Assembly: GCA_014529385.2 (NCBI GenBank)
Contig: CM043952.1
Location: 57,830,119 to 57,894,118 of the forward strand
DNA from: Adiantum capillus-veneris
Lineage: Eukaryota > Streptophyta > Polypodiopsida > Polypodiales > Pteridaceae
Direction: 5' to 3'
Length of the DNA stretch: 64,000 nt
The notes below the pieces were generated by a model. The model was not told the DNA's origin. It did not search any database and saw only the letters and a program-made list of their open reading frames with translations. This document shows, piece after piece, positions 1-9,526 of the stretch (positions are counted from its first letter, which is position 1; each line of letters starts with the position of its first letter). A program made the position numbers and the translations under genes.

Positions 1-746
1 CCCCCCACCCAAGCTCATCCTCCAAGCCCACGAAGCCTTGTCTAGGAGCCTTGAACTCAAAGTGTTCTTTCAAAATTCACCTTCCAACCCACCTTCCCAT
101 TTCAAATCCCCTAGCCCCTCTTGGATGGCCCCCCTCCTTAGAGCCTCAGTTGGAAAACATCACACTTCAAAACCACCCAAATCTAATTTTTGCACTTTCA
201 GGCTATAACGCTTCATGCTCTAAATTTCCAAATTTTGTCAAACAAGCACTTAAAACCCTTTCTAATGACTCCTCCATAATCATTAAACCGGATGATAAAA
301 ACCTAGGCCTCACCATCCTCTCTAGAGAGTGGTATGACCAGAAGGCCCTTAGGCAACTCAATGACCTATCCAGTTATCGTCCCGTCACCATACCACCACA
401 CAACTACGTCGCCTCCATACTCTACTCCATCACCATCAAATACACTCTCCTTACTCTAGAAGAATCAACCTTTATTCTTGCACCAATTTCCAAACCCTTC
501 AAACCTTGCCCTATCCAGTTCCTTCCTAAGATTCATAAACCTTCCCTTGTAGCCCGCCCTATTTGCTCCTATCGAGGATACCTGTTAGAAAATGCCTCCA
601 AATGGCTACACTACCAACTTTACCCTATCCTCCTTACACAAAAACAACACCTCAAAGACTCACTATCCCTCATCATATATCTCCAAAGAAAACCCTTCCC
701 TCCGCACAGTCTCCTTTTCACATTTGACGTGACCTCCCTCTACTAG
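1..746 (+). pseudogene. Penelope-like element reverse transcriptase, truncated
   Basis: The frame is already open at the window edge, so the start lies upstream; it closes at a TAG at 744-746. Visible motifs, in order, are IIIKPDDKNLGLTIL (nt about 267-315), REWYDQKALRQL, FLPKIHKP, ARPICSYRGYLLENASKW and FDVTSLY immediately before the stop. This is the order of the N-terminal conserved blocks of Penelope-like (PLE) reverse transcriptases (KPADKG-like block, LPKIHKP, RPI, then DVTSLYTNIP). The protein breaks exactly where TNIP would follow; the catalytic YxDD block and the GIY-YIG endonuclease are absent. The DNA after 746 no longer resembles RT, so the element was truncated or internally deleted there. 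Family assignment rests on motif order only. The sequence is dead as a protein. Confidence 0.8.
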
Positions 747-870
747 GCTGCCTTTAATTAAGCGGTAATTTTTTACCCTCAAAGTTTTTACCATCGAACT
801 GTTTAAAACCAGGTTTACTTTTACTAACCTCTCCTTCCCGTTTACACCCCTTGATAAACCTTCCTGAAAC

Positions 871-909
<39 letters not shown>

Positions 910-996
910 CCCCGCTCTTGTCATTCCCCAACCCACCTCCTATATAAACTCCCCCTCCCTCTTTAGAACTCCTTTTAAAACCTACTAACACTTCCT
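747..996. other. PLE-flanking noncoding DNA with a poly-C run
   Basis: This stretch lies between the RT break and the ribozyme-like motif. It has no coding frame of substance. It contains an uninterrupted run of 37 C at 872-908, followed by a C-rich tail. It is probably the 3' part of the same PLE (pLTR region), to judge from the hammerhead that follows. The homopolymer length may be unreliable in the assembly. Confidence 0.4.
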
Positions 997-1036
997 ACCA
1001 TTGATGACCTCCTCACGGAGCGAAACGCGTTTGGTT
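997..1036 (+). ncRNA. Hammerhead ribozyme-like motif (decayed), PLE-associated
   Basis: Stem I is ACCA (997-1000) pairing with TGGT (1032-1035). The first core strand is TTGATGA (1001-1007), against consensus CTGATGA. Stem II is CTCC/GGAG (1009-1012 with 1017-1020) with loop TCAC. The second core strand GAA is at 1022-1024. The minimal stem III is the palindrome ACGCGT (1025-1030), with H17 = T at 1031. PLEs are known to carry minimal hammerheads with a very short stem III (GAAACGCGT-like), and this one lies 250 bp downstream of PLE reverse transcriptase. Two core positions deviate: C3 is T, and the 10.1/11.1 pair is C-C instead of G-C. I therefore expect weak or no self-cleavage. Confidence 0.6.
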
Positions 1037-1378
1037 CCTTTCTCAACCCTTAACCTAACCCCATCCTTAACCCGTTTACCTTATGCTTAATTTAAGTGCT
1101 ACGCACGCTTGACATATTTTTATCATTAATGAGTTCATTACTTTTTGCTATATACATTGGAGAGGGGGATAGGGAATGGACCCATCACACACAAAAAATG
1201 CCTCTCTATAGCTCAGGCCTTCTAGAACACCCCTGCCCTCTCAAACACGCCTTAAAAAAAACATTCACACTAGCAAGGCCTCGCCTGCACACCCTATAGA
1301 ATCACACACTCTCTACATCATGACAAACGAGCACACTCACTCCATACTATTCACTCCACATCCTTCTAGACACAACAC

Positions 1379-1381
<3 letters not shown>
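1037..1381. other. Unassigned noncoding DNA
   Basis: I see no recognisable gene or repeat here. Short open frames are present but have no family resemblance. It may be the rest of the PLE plus older flanking sequence. Confidence 0.3.
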
Positions 1382-1418
<37 letters not shown>

Positions 1419-1521
1419 AACACACCCTGGGGGGGGGGGGGGGGGGGGGGGGGGCACACCTACCAACACACACCCGAAAACACATGCACACAAGCAGAAA
1501 AGAGAACGGTAAAGGGAGAAT
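1382..1521. repeat. (TG)n, poly-G and a flank shared with 15107-15253
   Basis: (TG)n runs 1382-1416, then ACAACACACCC, a G run at 1429-1454, then CACACCTACCAACACACACC and a purine-rich stretch up to the A1 LTR. The same order (TG repeat, ACAACACACCC, G-rich, CACACCTACC, AAGGGAGAATTGAC) precedes the A2 LTR at 15107-15253. Either the repeat unit extends beyond the LTR as I drew it, or the two loci are related by duplication. Confidence 0.7.
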
Positions 1522-3773
1522 TGACAATGGCCTATGAACTTTGAGAATAGCGGAATTAGGAGAATTAGACAGAGCATTTTTGTGAGACTACTTGGAGAAC
1601 ATAGAGGGTGAACTTATTTAGTGGTAGCAACTTAACCATAATACTTAATTAACTTGGCATGAAAAATACTTTGGAAAGAGAGTTTAGAGAACTCGACAAC
1701 AGTTGAGGATTGGATTTATGTGGAGCCAGCAGTCCCCCCTCCAATAGGCTTTTGTATTATAGATTCTCCCATCAAGAGAGACTCAGTACAATACAATCTT
1801 TGTGTTCCTTGTGACCTAGGTGATGCAATAAAGATGGAAAACTTCATGCATCACAAGCATAACATAGAATTTGTAAAAAACATTAACCATCCCCAGACTC
1901 AGTCCCAAGGCCTCAAACACCTTCAAAGGTGGAGAGAGCTAGTGGGGAATGAGGGCAGTGAAGAGGAAGAAGAAAAATTTATAGGAGAAAAAAATAGTTC
2001 TTCACTTATCATCACTCTTCTTGCTTAGCATACATAATATCATAGTAATGAAGATGGAAAAGTTGGCAAGCTTAAGCATTGGACTATGGCTCTTGGTTGG
2101 ATTTGCATTCCATATCCAAGAGTGTTGGTGTAGGCTCTCAAGTTCTCTACAAGCTTGAAGAAGGAGATGGAGCGCTTGCACTTTACAACTCAGACAATGA
2201 GTGTGTATGTGTATGTGTGTGTGTATACCCCCCAAGCTATCCCCCTCCGTGCTTTGGTGGATTCCATATTCTAAGACTATCTTGCACATGATTGGCCAAT
2301 CACACGCTTAGTGCATATCAAGCAACAAGGGTAGCCTTGGGACAAGTGTCCCCCTTTTCCATTTGAGAGAGAGGACTTCATAAATGCAAGAAAAATGAAC
2401 TAAATTAACTAAACTATCATTGGACCCTTGGGAGGCCAACCAATAGGCTTTAGGCACACTATGAGGGCAACATGAAGAGGAGCTTGAAAAGTGTCCTAGA
2501 TGCTTTTTTTGTACCAAGCTTGCCTTGTGCGTTCTCTCTCTAGCTCCTACAATGAGGGCTCGCCCCCCCTTGAGTAGGGATCAAATTGACTTTTTGAACA
2601 CCTTAAACCCTCAAGCACCTTAGTCATGGAGAACCTTAGCAACTTATTCATTAAGCACCTCAAGCACCTTAGTCATTAAGCATGAAAAGCACCTCAAGCA
2701 CCTTAGTCAGCAAGCACGACAAACACCTCAAGCTTGGCTCGGGTTCCCACCTCAAGCATAGCCCTAGCTTGCCGAAGGTCAAAGGAATTTTAACACTAAC
2801 CATTGGAAGTCTTTAATGAAGCTAACCCAATGTCTTTGAGCTCCATTAGCTAGCCTTGCTCTTTAGCAGATCATCTCTCATTTGGCCTCTTTACCATTGG
2901 CCCCGTGTTGAGATAGACGCGTAATCATATGTCTATATTCTAATACAACTCAAATGATTTTCTCATATTAAACTGATCATTTAATGTGGGAGAATATACG
3001 AGAACAAGGTTAGAATATAGACATGGGCTTAGGGGTCTATCTCAACATGGGGATAGTGGGGTAAAGGGGTCCAAATGAGAGATGATCTGTCAAAGAGCAA
3101 GGCTAGCTAATGGAGCTTAAAGACCTTAGGGTTAGATTCATGAAATACCTCCAATGGTTATTGTTGAAAGTCCTTTGACCTTAGGCAAGCTAGGGCTTTG
3201 CTTGAGGTGGGACCCCCGCCCAAGCTTGAGGTGCTTGTGGTGCTTGATGTGCTTGTCATGCTTGCTGACTAAGGTGCTTGAGGTGCTTAATGACTAAGGT
3301 GCTAAGGTGCTTCATAACTAAGGTGCTGGAGTGGTTAAGGCACTGTTCAAAAAGTCAACATGATCCCTACTCAAGGGGGGGTGAGCCCTCATTGTAGGAG
3401 CTAGAGAAAGAACACACACACCCTCACACAAGGCACGCTTTGTACAAAGAAAGCATCTAGGACACTTGTCAAGGTCATCTTCATGTTTCCCTCATAGTGT
3501 GCCTAAAGCCTATTGGTTGGCCTCCCAAGGGTTCCAATGACAGTTTAGTTAATTTAACTAATTGTTCTTGCACTTATCAAGTCCTCTCTCTGAAAGGGGA
3601 AAGGGGGACACTTGTCCCAAGACCTCCCTTTTTGCTTGATATGCACTAAGCATGTGATTGGCCAAGCTTGAGGAGTTCCAATCATGTGGAAGATAGTTCT
3701 AGAAGAGGGGGTCCACCAAATCAAGTAAGTGGGTATCTTGGGGGGTAAACTCTCTTCCCCCCCCCTGCGCAAA

Positions 3774-3809
<36 letters not shown>

Positions 3810-4491
3810 ATTGTGTGAGTTGCAAAGTGCAAGAGCTACATCTCCTTCTTCAAGCTTGTAGAGAAGTTGAGAGCCGACACTAACAATCTTGGATATGGAA
3901 TGAAAATCCAACCAAGAGCCATGCTCCAATGCTTAAGCTTTCCATCTTCTCCATCTTCATTTCTATGCTATTATGTATGCTAAGCAAGAAGAGTGATGAT
4001 AAGTGATGAACTATTTTTTTCTCCTATAAATGTCTCTTCGTTCTCTTCCCTATCCTCATTCCTTGATAGCTCTCTCCACCTTTGTAGGTGTTGGAGGCCT
4101 TGGGACTGAGGTTGGGCATGGTTACTGATGTTCACAAAGTCTATGTTATGCTCGTGATGCATGAAGCTTTCCATCTTCGTTGCATCACCTAGGTCACAAG
4201 GAACACAAAGATTGTATTGTACCGAGTCTCTCTTGATGGGAGAATCTATGATACAAAAGCTTATTGGAGGGGGAACGGCTCCACATAGATCCGGTCCTCA
4301 ATTGTTGTCAACTTCTCTAAACTCTCTCTCTTGCAAAAGTATTCTTCATGCCAAGTTAATTAAGTAATATGGTTAAGTTGCTACAACTAAATAATTTCAT
4401 CCTCTATGTTCTCCAAGTAGTCTCACAAAATTTCTCTCTCTAATTCTCCTAATTCCGCTCTTTTGAAATTTCATAGGCCATTCCCATTACA
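1522..4491 (+). mobile_element. Element A1: long terminal repeat made of two inverted arms
   Basis: The LTR begins TGACAATGGCCTATGAAC and ends GGCCATTCCCATTACA, directly followed by a tRNA-iMet primer site. About 1.45 kb of left arm (1522 to about 2960) is mirrored by the right arm (about 2990-4491). For example, ATCATCTCTCATTTGG at about 2869 reappears inverted as CCAAATGAGAGATGAT at about 3073. The asymmetric centre lies around 2945-3010. The LTR carries (TG)n near 2200 and (CA)n near 3780 at mirrored positions, and clusters of AAGCACCTCAAGCACCTTAGTCA units near 2650-2720 that are mirrored near 3225-3340. It is the LTR of the element whose gag follows at 4922. A 3' LTR partner is not present next to it, because the element is cut by B1. 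Confidence 0.8.
1720..2028 (+). other. Open frame in LTR arm (about 100 aa), coding status doubtful
   Basis: This frame reads MEPAVPPPIGFCIIDSPIKR..., with a C-terminal acidic stretch. Homologous frames occur at 15434-15736, 21966-22262 and 57402-57698 on the plus strand, and inverted in the right arms at 3980-4174 and 17890-18096. I recognise no protein family. Comparing the A1 and A3 copies by eye, many differences change amino acids (S/L, K/E, N/Q, M/I, C/F), which argues against purifying selection. The frame is probably open by shared descent rather than maintained. It is listed because every A-type LTR carries it. Confidence 0.25.
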
Positions 4492-4492
4492 T

Positions 4493-4504
4493 TGGTATTA
4501 GAGC
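4493..4504 (+). other. Primer-binding site (tRNA-iMet type) of A1
   Basis: TGGTATTAGAGC follows the LTR end (...ATTACA) with one base between. The plant consensus complementary to initiator tRNA-Met is TGGTATCAGAGC, so there is one mismatch. This site fixes the LTR end and the plus orientation of A1. Confidence 0.8.
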
Positions 4505-4921
4505 TATTGGTTTCTCTTTTCTTGCTTAAGGAGAGAGATCCTTAAGTTGTCCATGAAAGATTGGGCCTGTTTATTGAAATAGGGTAAGTGGGACAGGGAT
4601 CTATTATCTTGGTTGAGAAGGACTTAGTTTGAAGTACACTGTTGGGAACTATAGTCTTAATAATGGAGCCTCTCAGGGCTTGCCTTTGGCTTAACCATAA
4701 TTGACCTACCAGCAATCTCAATAGGAATCATAATCAGCCGAGCAATGTTAGACCCTCTCCACTAGTCTTTGCAATCAAGTCTAAATCACAGGTGTGGCTG
4801 CTTGAGAACTGATTTTGAAAGGTGAAGAAGAGTAGAAACTAAGGTTTTTGAGGGTATCAAAGCACAAAGTAATCTATACATAGGTTTAATAAGCATGGTT
4901 GACAATAACTAGGAGAGTAGA
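4505..4921 (+). other. A1 leader
   Basis: Untranslated leader between the primer site and gag. It is homologous to 18289-18682 (A2) and, inverted, to about 21390-21781. No other feature is seen. Confidence 0.6.
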
Positions 4922-6216
4922 ATGAACATTGATATATTTGATTTTGCACATGAAGGTGCTAATGATGATGCCTCCATGTTTGTGAATTATCTTGTTATAG
5001 GTTGTAGCAAGCTATGTGCAACCCTGATTTGCAAGCCAAAGTTACTAAAAACAACTTTGTGCTTATGGGATTTACCCTCCTCTCCAAGAGGAGAGAGAGT
5101 TTAGGAGGCCTCTGGGTGAGACCCCCAAAAAAAGACTCTCTCCCATAAGAGAGGAGGAATCCAAAGAATGAGAAAGAAGCAAATCCCTAAGCTCCTTTGA
5201 AGATGTGGATCCACGAAGATGACGGTCTAGACGATTGCCAACTCCTCCCAAGAGGAGACGGTCAACCTAGAGTTCTTCTCCTCATCACTCCAAAAGGGAA
5301 GAGAGGAAACAAAGCAAGAAAAGAGTAAGAAAGAGGTCATCCTCTTCTTGTTCTTCTTCACCTTCCTCCTCTTCCGACGAAAGCTACATCTATTCTTCTA
5401 GAGAATACAAGAGGGGAGGATATCGAAAATCTTAGCCTGCATGGTGAAGGTCCCAAAATCTAAAGAAGTTCAAAGAGGGAGGAAAGAGTATCTCTTTTCT
5501 CACCTATGATGGCACCTTTTGTGCTACCAACAAAGTATTGGCCTTCATCCAACAATTTGATGCGGCCTTTGGAGACAAGGGATTCACAAAGTCCTCCAAG
5601 CTACACCATGTAGCTATGCACTTCCTAAAGTCTGCTCGTCAATGGTGGGATGGACTTTGTGGCAACAATGAAGCCCCAAAGACATGGAAAACTCTACAAG
5701 TTTCCATCATGAAGAAATTCCTTGCAAGCAATGAAAAGGACAAAGTGCTTACCAAAATGGTGGAGTTTGAAGCTTCTTTCCCATGAGTCTATCCACAAGT
5801 ACGTGGACAAGTTTTGGGATTTACATCTCAAGGCTACTCTCTTTCAAAGATGGACTTTGTCGAGAAAAAGCAAAATTTTTGTGCGGGATTACTTGAAGAG
5901 ATTTCTGAGTACGTCAATTCTCAATGGCCTAGTTCTATCACCAAAGTAATCCACCACACCATGGCTGCTTTGCGCATCAATTTCGAACAAGGGGCTATAA
6001 GAAATGTTAAGCCCATGGAAAGCAAATAAAAAAGTGATGCAAAGGGGAAAAATAATGCCCAAAATTCTTCTCAAGGCAATTCCAACAACAACAACAACAA
6101 TCGGTCCAAGGAGAAGGAAGTTTACAAAGGTAATAGTAAACTCTCTCCTGAAGAGCTTGAAGCTTTTCGTAAAAGTATCACAAATGTTTTAAGTGTGCGA
6201 AGCAAGGAGATGGCTT
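4922..6216 (+). pseudogene. A1 gag relic
   Basis: The start ATG is at 4922 (MNIDIFDFAHEGANDDASMF). The frame then breaks repeatedly. 5538-5786 keeps the gag core, with FIQQFDAAFGDKGF, HHVAMHFLKSARQWWDGLCG and TWKTLQVSIMKKF, the AxxWWxxL pattern of retrotransposon gag. 5814-6029 and 6004-6192 carry the C-terminal part in other frames. A zinc knuckle, intact in A2 apart from a T-run slip, is here reduced to a degenerate stretch near 6186-6216. The homology to A2 stops at about 6216, exactly in the knuckle, where B1 begins. Gag would form the virus-like particle; no pol is present. Confidence 0.7.
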
Positions 6217-7051
6217 GGAAACTATAGCTCTGGAGGGATTGAGCTTGAAAATCATTTTTTGGGAAAAGAGTAGCCATGTAAGAAGGGTGCCCTATAAGGG
6301 ACGGCGGGCACACAGCAGGCAAGGTTGAGCTAGGAAGGTCTCTAGGTAGGTGGGGGCAGGTTTCCATGACGCGGTGGCATTCAAAGGAGAGCACACATGA
6401 GAAGCCTTGGCTTATGAGGCCAATTTCATTGAGTGTTTCACATCCACCATGACTAGCCCAAAAACAATTTGTGGGATTTGACCCCATCTCCAACAGAGAT
6501 TGATGCCCAAATTGGTGAGTTAACTACATGGTACTCTACAATTGGTTGTGTGAGGGGTCTGCAAAGTTGGTATATAAATTTATCCATGTAGAGTAGATAC
6601 AAATATGCACACCTATAGACAACCTAATATTGAAGGGTTAGGACTAGGATCTATTAATGCCCAATCTGGGGGCTTAAGGGATCATTGGAGAGAGCTCAAG
6701 GAGTGCTATCCTCTACATACAAGTGATGAAAGCAGATTATGAGCTTACAAAGAACTAATTGAAGATGGAGATGATGTAGCAAATAGATACCAAAAGTGAA
6801 CAATATGGAAAACAATTAAAAAAAAATTATATAATGCTAACCCTAATCTTAGTTTATCGACTTCATAACATGGGTAGTGGTACATCCTCAAACGGTTATA
6901 TGTCTCAATATTAAGAAGCTTTTAAAAGAGATAAGTGTAGCTCTAGAATGCAATGCAAAAGAAATTTAATTAGTGATCGTGATTAGCAAAGAGATGGTGC
7001 TAATGTGATCTATCATAAGGAAGTTGAAATGCCTAAAGATCTATGACCATT

Positions 7052-7064
7052 GGCTCTGATACCA
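7052..7064 (-). other. Primer-binding site (tRNA-iMet type) of B1
   Basis: The plus strand reads GGCTCTGATACCA, the reverse complement of TGGTATCAGAGCC and a perfect match to the plant iMet primer site. The LTR starts TG two bases further right. The B2 copy at 59735-59747 is mutated (GGCTTTTATACCA). Confidence 0.85.
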
Positions 7065-7116
7065 CATGTAAAGCTAGGTTGGATTCAACAATGTGGCATT
7101 ATGTAACCATAATAAT

Positions 7117-7118
<2 letters not shown>

Positions 7119-7151
<33 letters not shown>
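7119..7151. repeat. (GA)n microsatellite in B1 LTR
   Basis: An uninterrupted GA repeat. It is present at the same LTR position in B2 (about 59802-59839), so it is an ancestral part of the LTR and not a local accident. Confidence 0.9.
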
Positions 7152-7155
<4 letters not shown>

Positions 7156-7560
7156 ACTAAGAGGTTAACTCAATGTAGAATAGACTAGAGTATATACAAA
7201 CAAACTTTATTATTAAAAAAAAAAGTGATTACAAGACTTATTATATAGGCATAGCATGTAATGATTACACCTCTCCAAAGGTGAGTTGACTTTTCTTTAA
7301 AGAGCAAGATGCTACTCGGCCCTTGACCCTTCTACTTGGCTCTTCACATGACTCTTGAGGCATCAAATGCCAACACATGGGTTGTCACAAGGTTCTACAC
7401 ACATGGTATCCTACATGACACTTTACATGGATAGGGAGAGTTCTTGCAGTGCAACAAACCCCGCACCTGAACACTAGTTTTAGTGAGTCATATGCTCTAG
7501 CTCTTTGGATAATAAGGAGTCAAAACATACATCCAAGAGCAAGAGGAAGTGAGAATGGAC

Positions 7561-8065
7561 TAGAATGATTGATTAATTGCCCAAGTTGATCTCTAAGATC
7601 TCTAAGACCAGACCTGAAGGTAGAGACCTTGTGTACAAAATGCAAATCCACCCAAAGATGACTAGTCTAATAAATGTTGTCAATGTACGTATTGCAAAGC
7701 TTTTGGGAACCTGTGGAATAATTGCAAGATTAGAATGTGTTACTTTAAGGGGGGAAATAATGTCTCCATGATAGCATTGGCCAATCCAAAGAAGGAGAAG
7801 GCATATGAAAATGTAGAGAACAGAGCCAGTACCAATGGAAAGGCTAGAAGAAGAAGACACCATTATTTTTTTGGTCAAGAATGGGTTGAGATTAATTTTT
7901 CTAGACAAAATTCTAGTTTCTACACCTATGGAAAGTCCAACAATGTAAAAGCTGAAGTGGCCAAGGGAAAGGTGGCAAAGCCAGTATCAGTGTGCATGAT
8001 CACTAAGAGCACTAGCATTGTCATCAAAGAGATACCAAATGAATCGACCAATCAAATGTGTTGAG
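7561..8065. other. Unassigned DNA between B1 and the CACTA gene
   Basis: A 109-residue open frame (7735-8064, plus) is the longest. It is lysine-rich and resembles no family I can name. An overlapping frame has scattered Cys residues (YCKAFGNLWNNCKIRMC) faintly like a zinc knuckle, which could mark an old gag relic. I could not find the left terminus of the CACTA element (expected CACTATAAGAGG) here. Confidence 0.3.
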
Positions 8066-8149
8066 CTATATATACACATACATACATACTATAAAATAGA
8101 AGCTCAAAGTGAGTAACATTGGTATAACTAACGATACAACAAGTAAATA

Positions 8150-8480
8150 AGAATAAAAAAGGTACATGTCACTCAACTGCTCACAATTGTGCAGTAAAAC
8201 TAAATTGTCATACCTCCCTGTGTGATGCACACTAAAGTCCACCATGTAGAGGCCATTCTCATGTCGTCTAGACACATTTGCAAACCACTTGCCCTCGAAG
8301 ATGAAGCTATGAAAGGTTCTAAAATTAACCTTTAGTATTCTTTCAATAGTTCCACAATACCTGTCTTCATCACCGTTTCTGTCAAAGTTGCCCATGATGG
8401 CACAATCCATGGTGGTTCTACGCTCGTCAATGTGGTACGTACAAAAGTGATGACCCTTTGACCACATAGAGTTAAAGGAA
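8150..8480 (-). pseudogene. TNPD DUF4216 exon
   Basis: Contains SKGHHFCTYHIDERRTTMDC, then the blocks RYCGTIERILKVNF, FEGKWFANV, GLYMVDFS and LVLLHNCEQLSDMYLF. These match DUF4216, which follows DUF4218 in CACTA transposases. The exon is open. The 30 residues that follow in frame are hydrophobic and unlike the family, so the true end or a further splice is probably near 8150. Confidence 0.75.
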
Positions 8481-8561
8481 AGGCACTAAAAAATAGAAAA
8501 ATATATTAATTTATCAAATTCATATTAAAGATAATTTCAACAAATAGCGAAACAAGATGGT

Positions 8562-9275
8562 TTAGGTATATGAGTACTCTACTTTTGGTATGCAGCCTCG
8601 TGCATACTCCCATTCTTTGTTGGTGATGTCTTCTCCACGCGCTTTTGCCTCAGTCATTCTCTCATGAATCCACTCTGCACTAATGAGATCTAGGAAACAT
8701 GCAAGGTGTCTAGGCACTTGGGGTGCCCTCCTTCCTCCATGTGCTTGTTTCCATGCTTCCCTCTCTTGCAAATGCCTAGACTTTGCCACTGTCCACAAGT
8801 CCACCCACTTGGTCATAATCTTTGCATTGAGAATGCAAAAGTTATTGACCACTCGGGATAGATTCATATCCATGTTAAGTAGTTTCCCCTTTCCACTTGT
8901 CAAGTGTGATTTCATCCTTGAATCTTCCTCGTCGGACCACATGCGAGACATTGAAGGATCAACTTGTGCCAAATACTCTGATATGTAAACAAATTCCTCT
9001 TGAACAATCCACCCTTCGGCCATACATGCCTCTGGTTGAGACCGTAGCCGCAAAAAATCTTTGAGAGTCTTTAAAAACCTCTCTAAGAAGAACATCCATC
9101 GTGCGTGCACTACTCCACATATAGCTATCTCCTCCACCACGTGAACCAAGAGGTGAATTTTACTAAGAATGACCGATCGAGGAAATGCATCCTCAATGGC
9201 ACACACATTTTCTATTGCAAGTGTTTGAGCAGCAGGGATAGCACCTATTTCAATTTCCTTGGAGCTCACAAATCT
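8562..9275 (-). pseudogene. TNPD DUF4218 exon
   Basis: Contains AFPRSVILSKIHLLVHVVEE, HARWMFFLERFLKTLKDFLR, QPEACMAEGWIVQEEFVYIS and the tail WEYARGCIPKVE. DUF4218 is the C-terminal companion of TNP2 in plant CACTA elements, with the signature FPPSFFDVMVHL...GPVxYRWMYPxERYLxxLK...PEGSIAEGY. The frame is uninterrupted. A short upstream exon at about 9452-9365 (FILPVSMCIC..VRDAIVKLGELV) joins the TNP2 part to this one; both borders look like GT/AG. Confidence 0.8.
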
Positions 9276-9526
9276 GCAAGAAAACACACAAGGATACACT
9301 AAGTGCTAGTTGAAATTATTGTGTATATAAAAAAGGTGTAGTCGAGTGGTTTCTTGTGGTGTACCTTACTAGCTCTCCTAATTTGACAATAGCGTCCCTG
9401 ACTTTCTTGTCCCGACATATACACATACTCACCGGCAGAATGAACTACAATGTAAATCAGGAAAAGAAAAAGTGAGTGATAGTCATACACACAAACTATA
9501 GATAGAATAGGGAGTATGAAGAATAC

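Larger units (their letters stand above)
6217..7560 (-). mobile_element. Element B1: leader and 5' LTR of a minus-strand LTR element
   Basis: Homologous to 59005-60000 (B2). The text runs from TTTTTTGGGAAAAGAGTA (about 6257) through a reverse-complement primer site at 7052-7064 into an LTR starting TGTAAAGCTAGGTTGG at 7067. Read on the minus strand, this is 5' LTR, primer site, then leader. The outer (right) LTR end is not clear; about 7560 is a guess. No coding domain is recognised. Both B copies begin on the left at nearly the same base, next to an A-type element. Confidence 0.55.

Noticed and set aside
754-936. Poly-Gly frame
   Set aside because: Produced by the C homopolymer.
6122-6493. 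123-residue minus-strand frame
   Set aside because: It spans the A1/B1 junction and has no family resemblance.
8003-8020. CACTAAGAGCACTAG as left CACTA terminus
   Set aside because: It matches the right terminus (CACTATAAGAGGAG inverted) poorly and has no subterminal repeats next to it.
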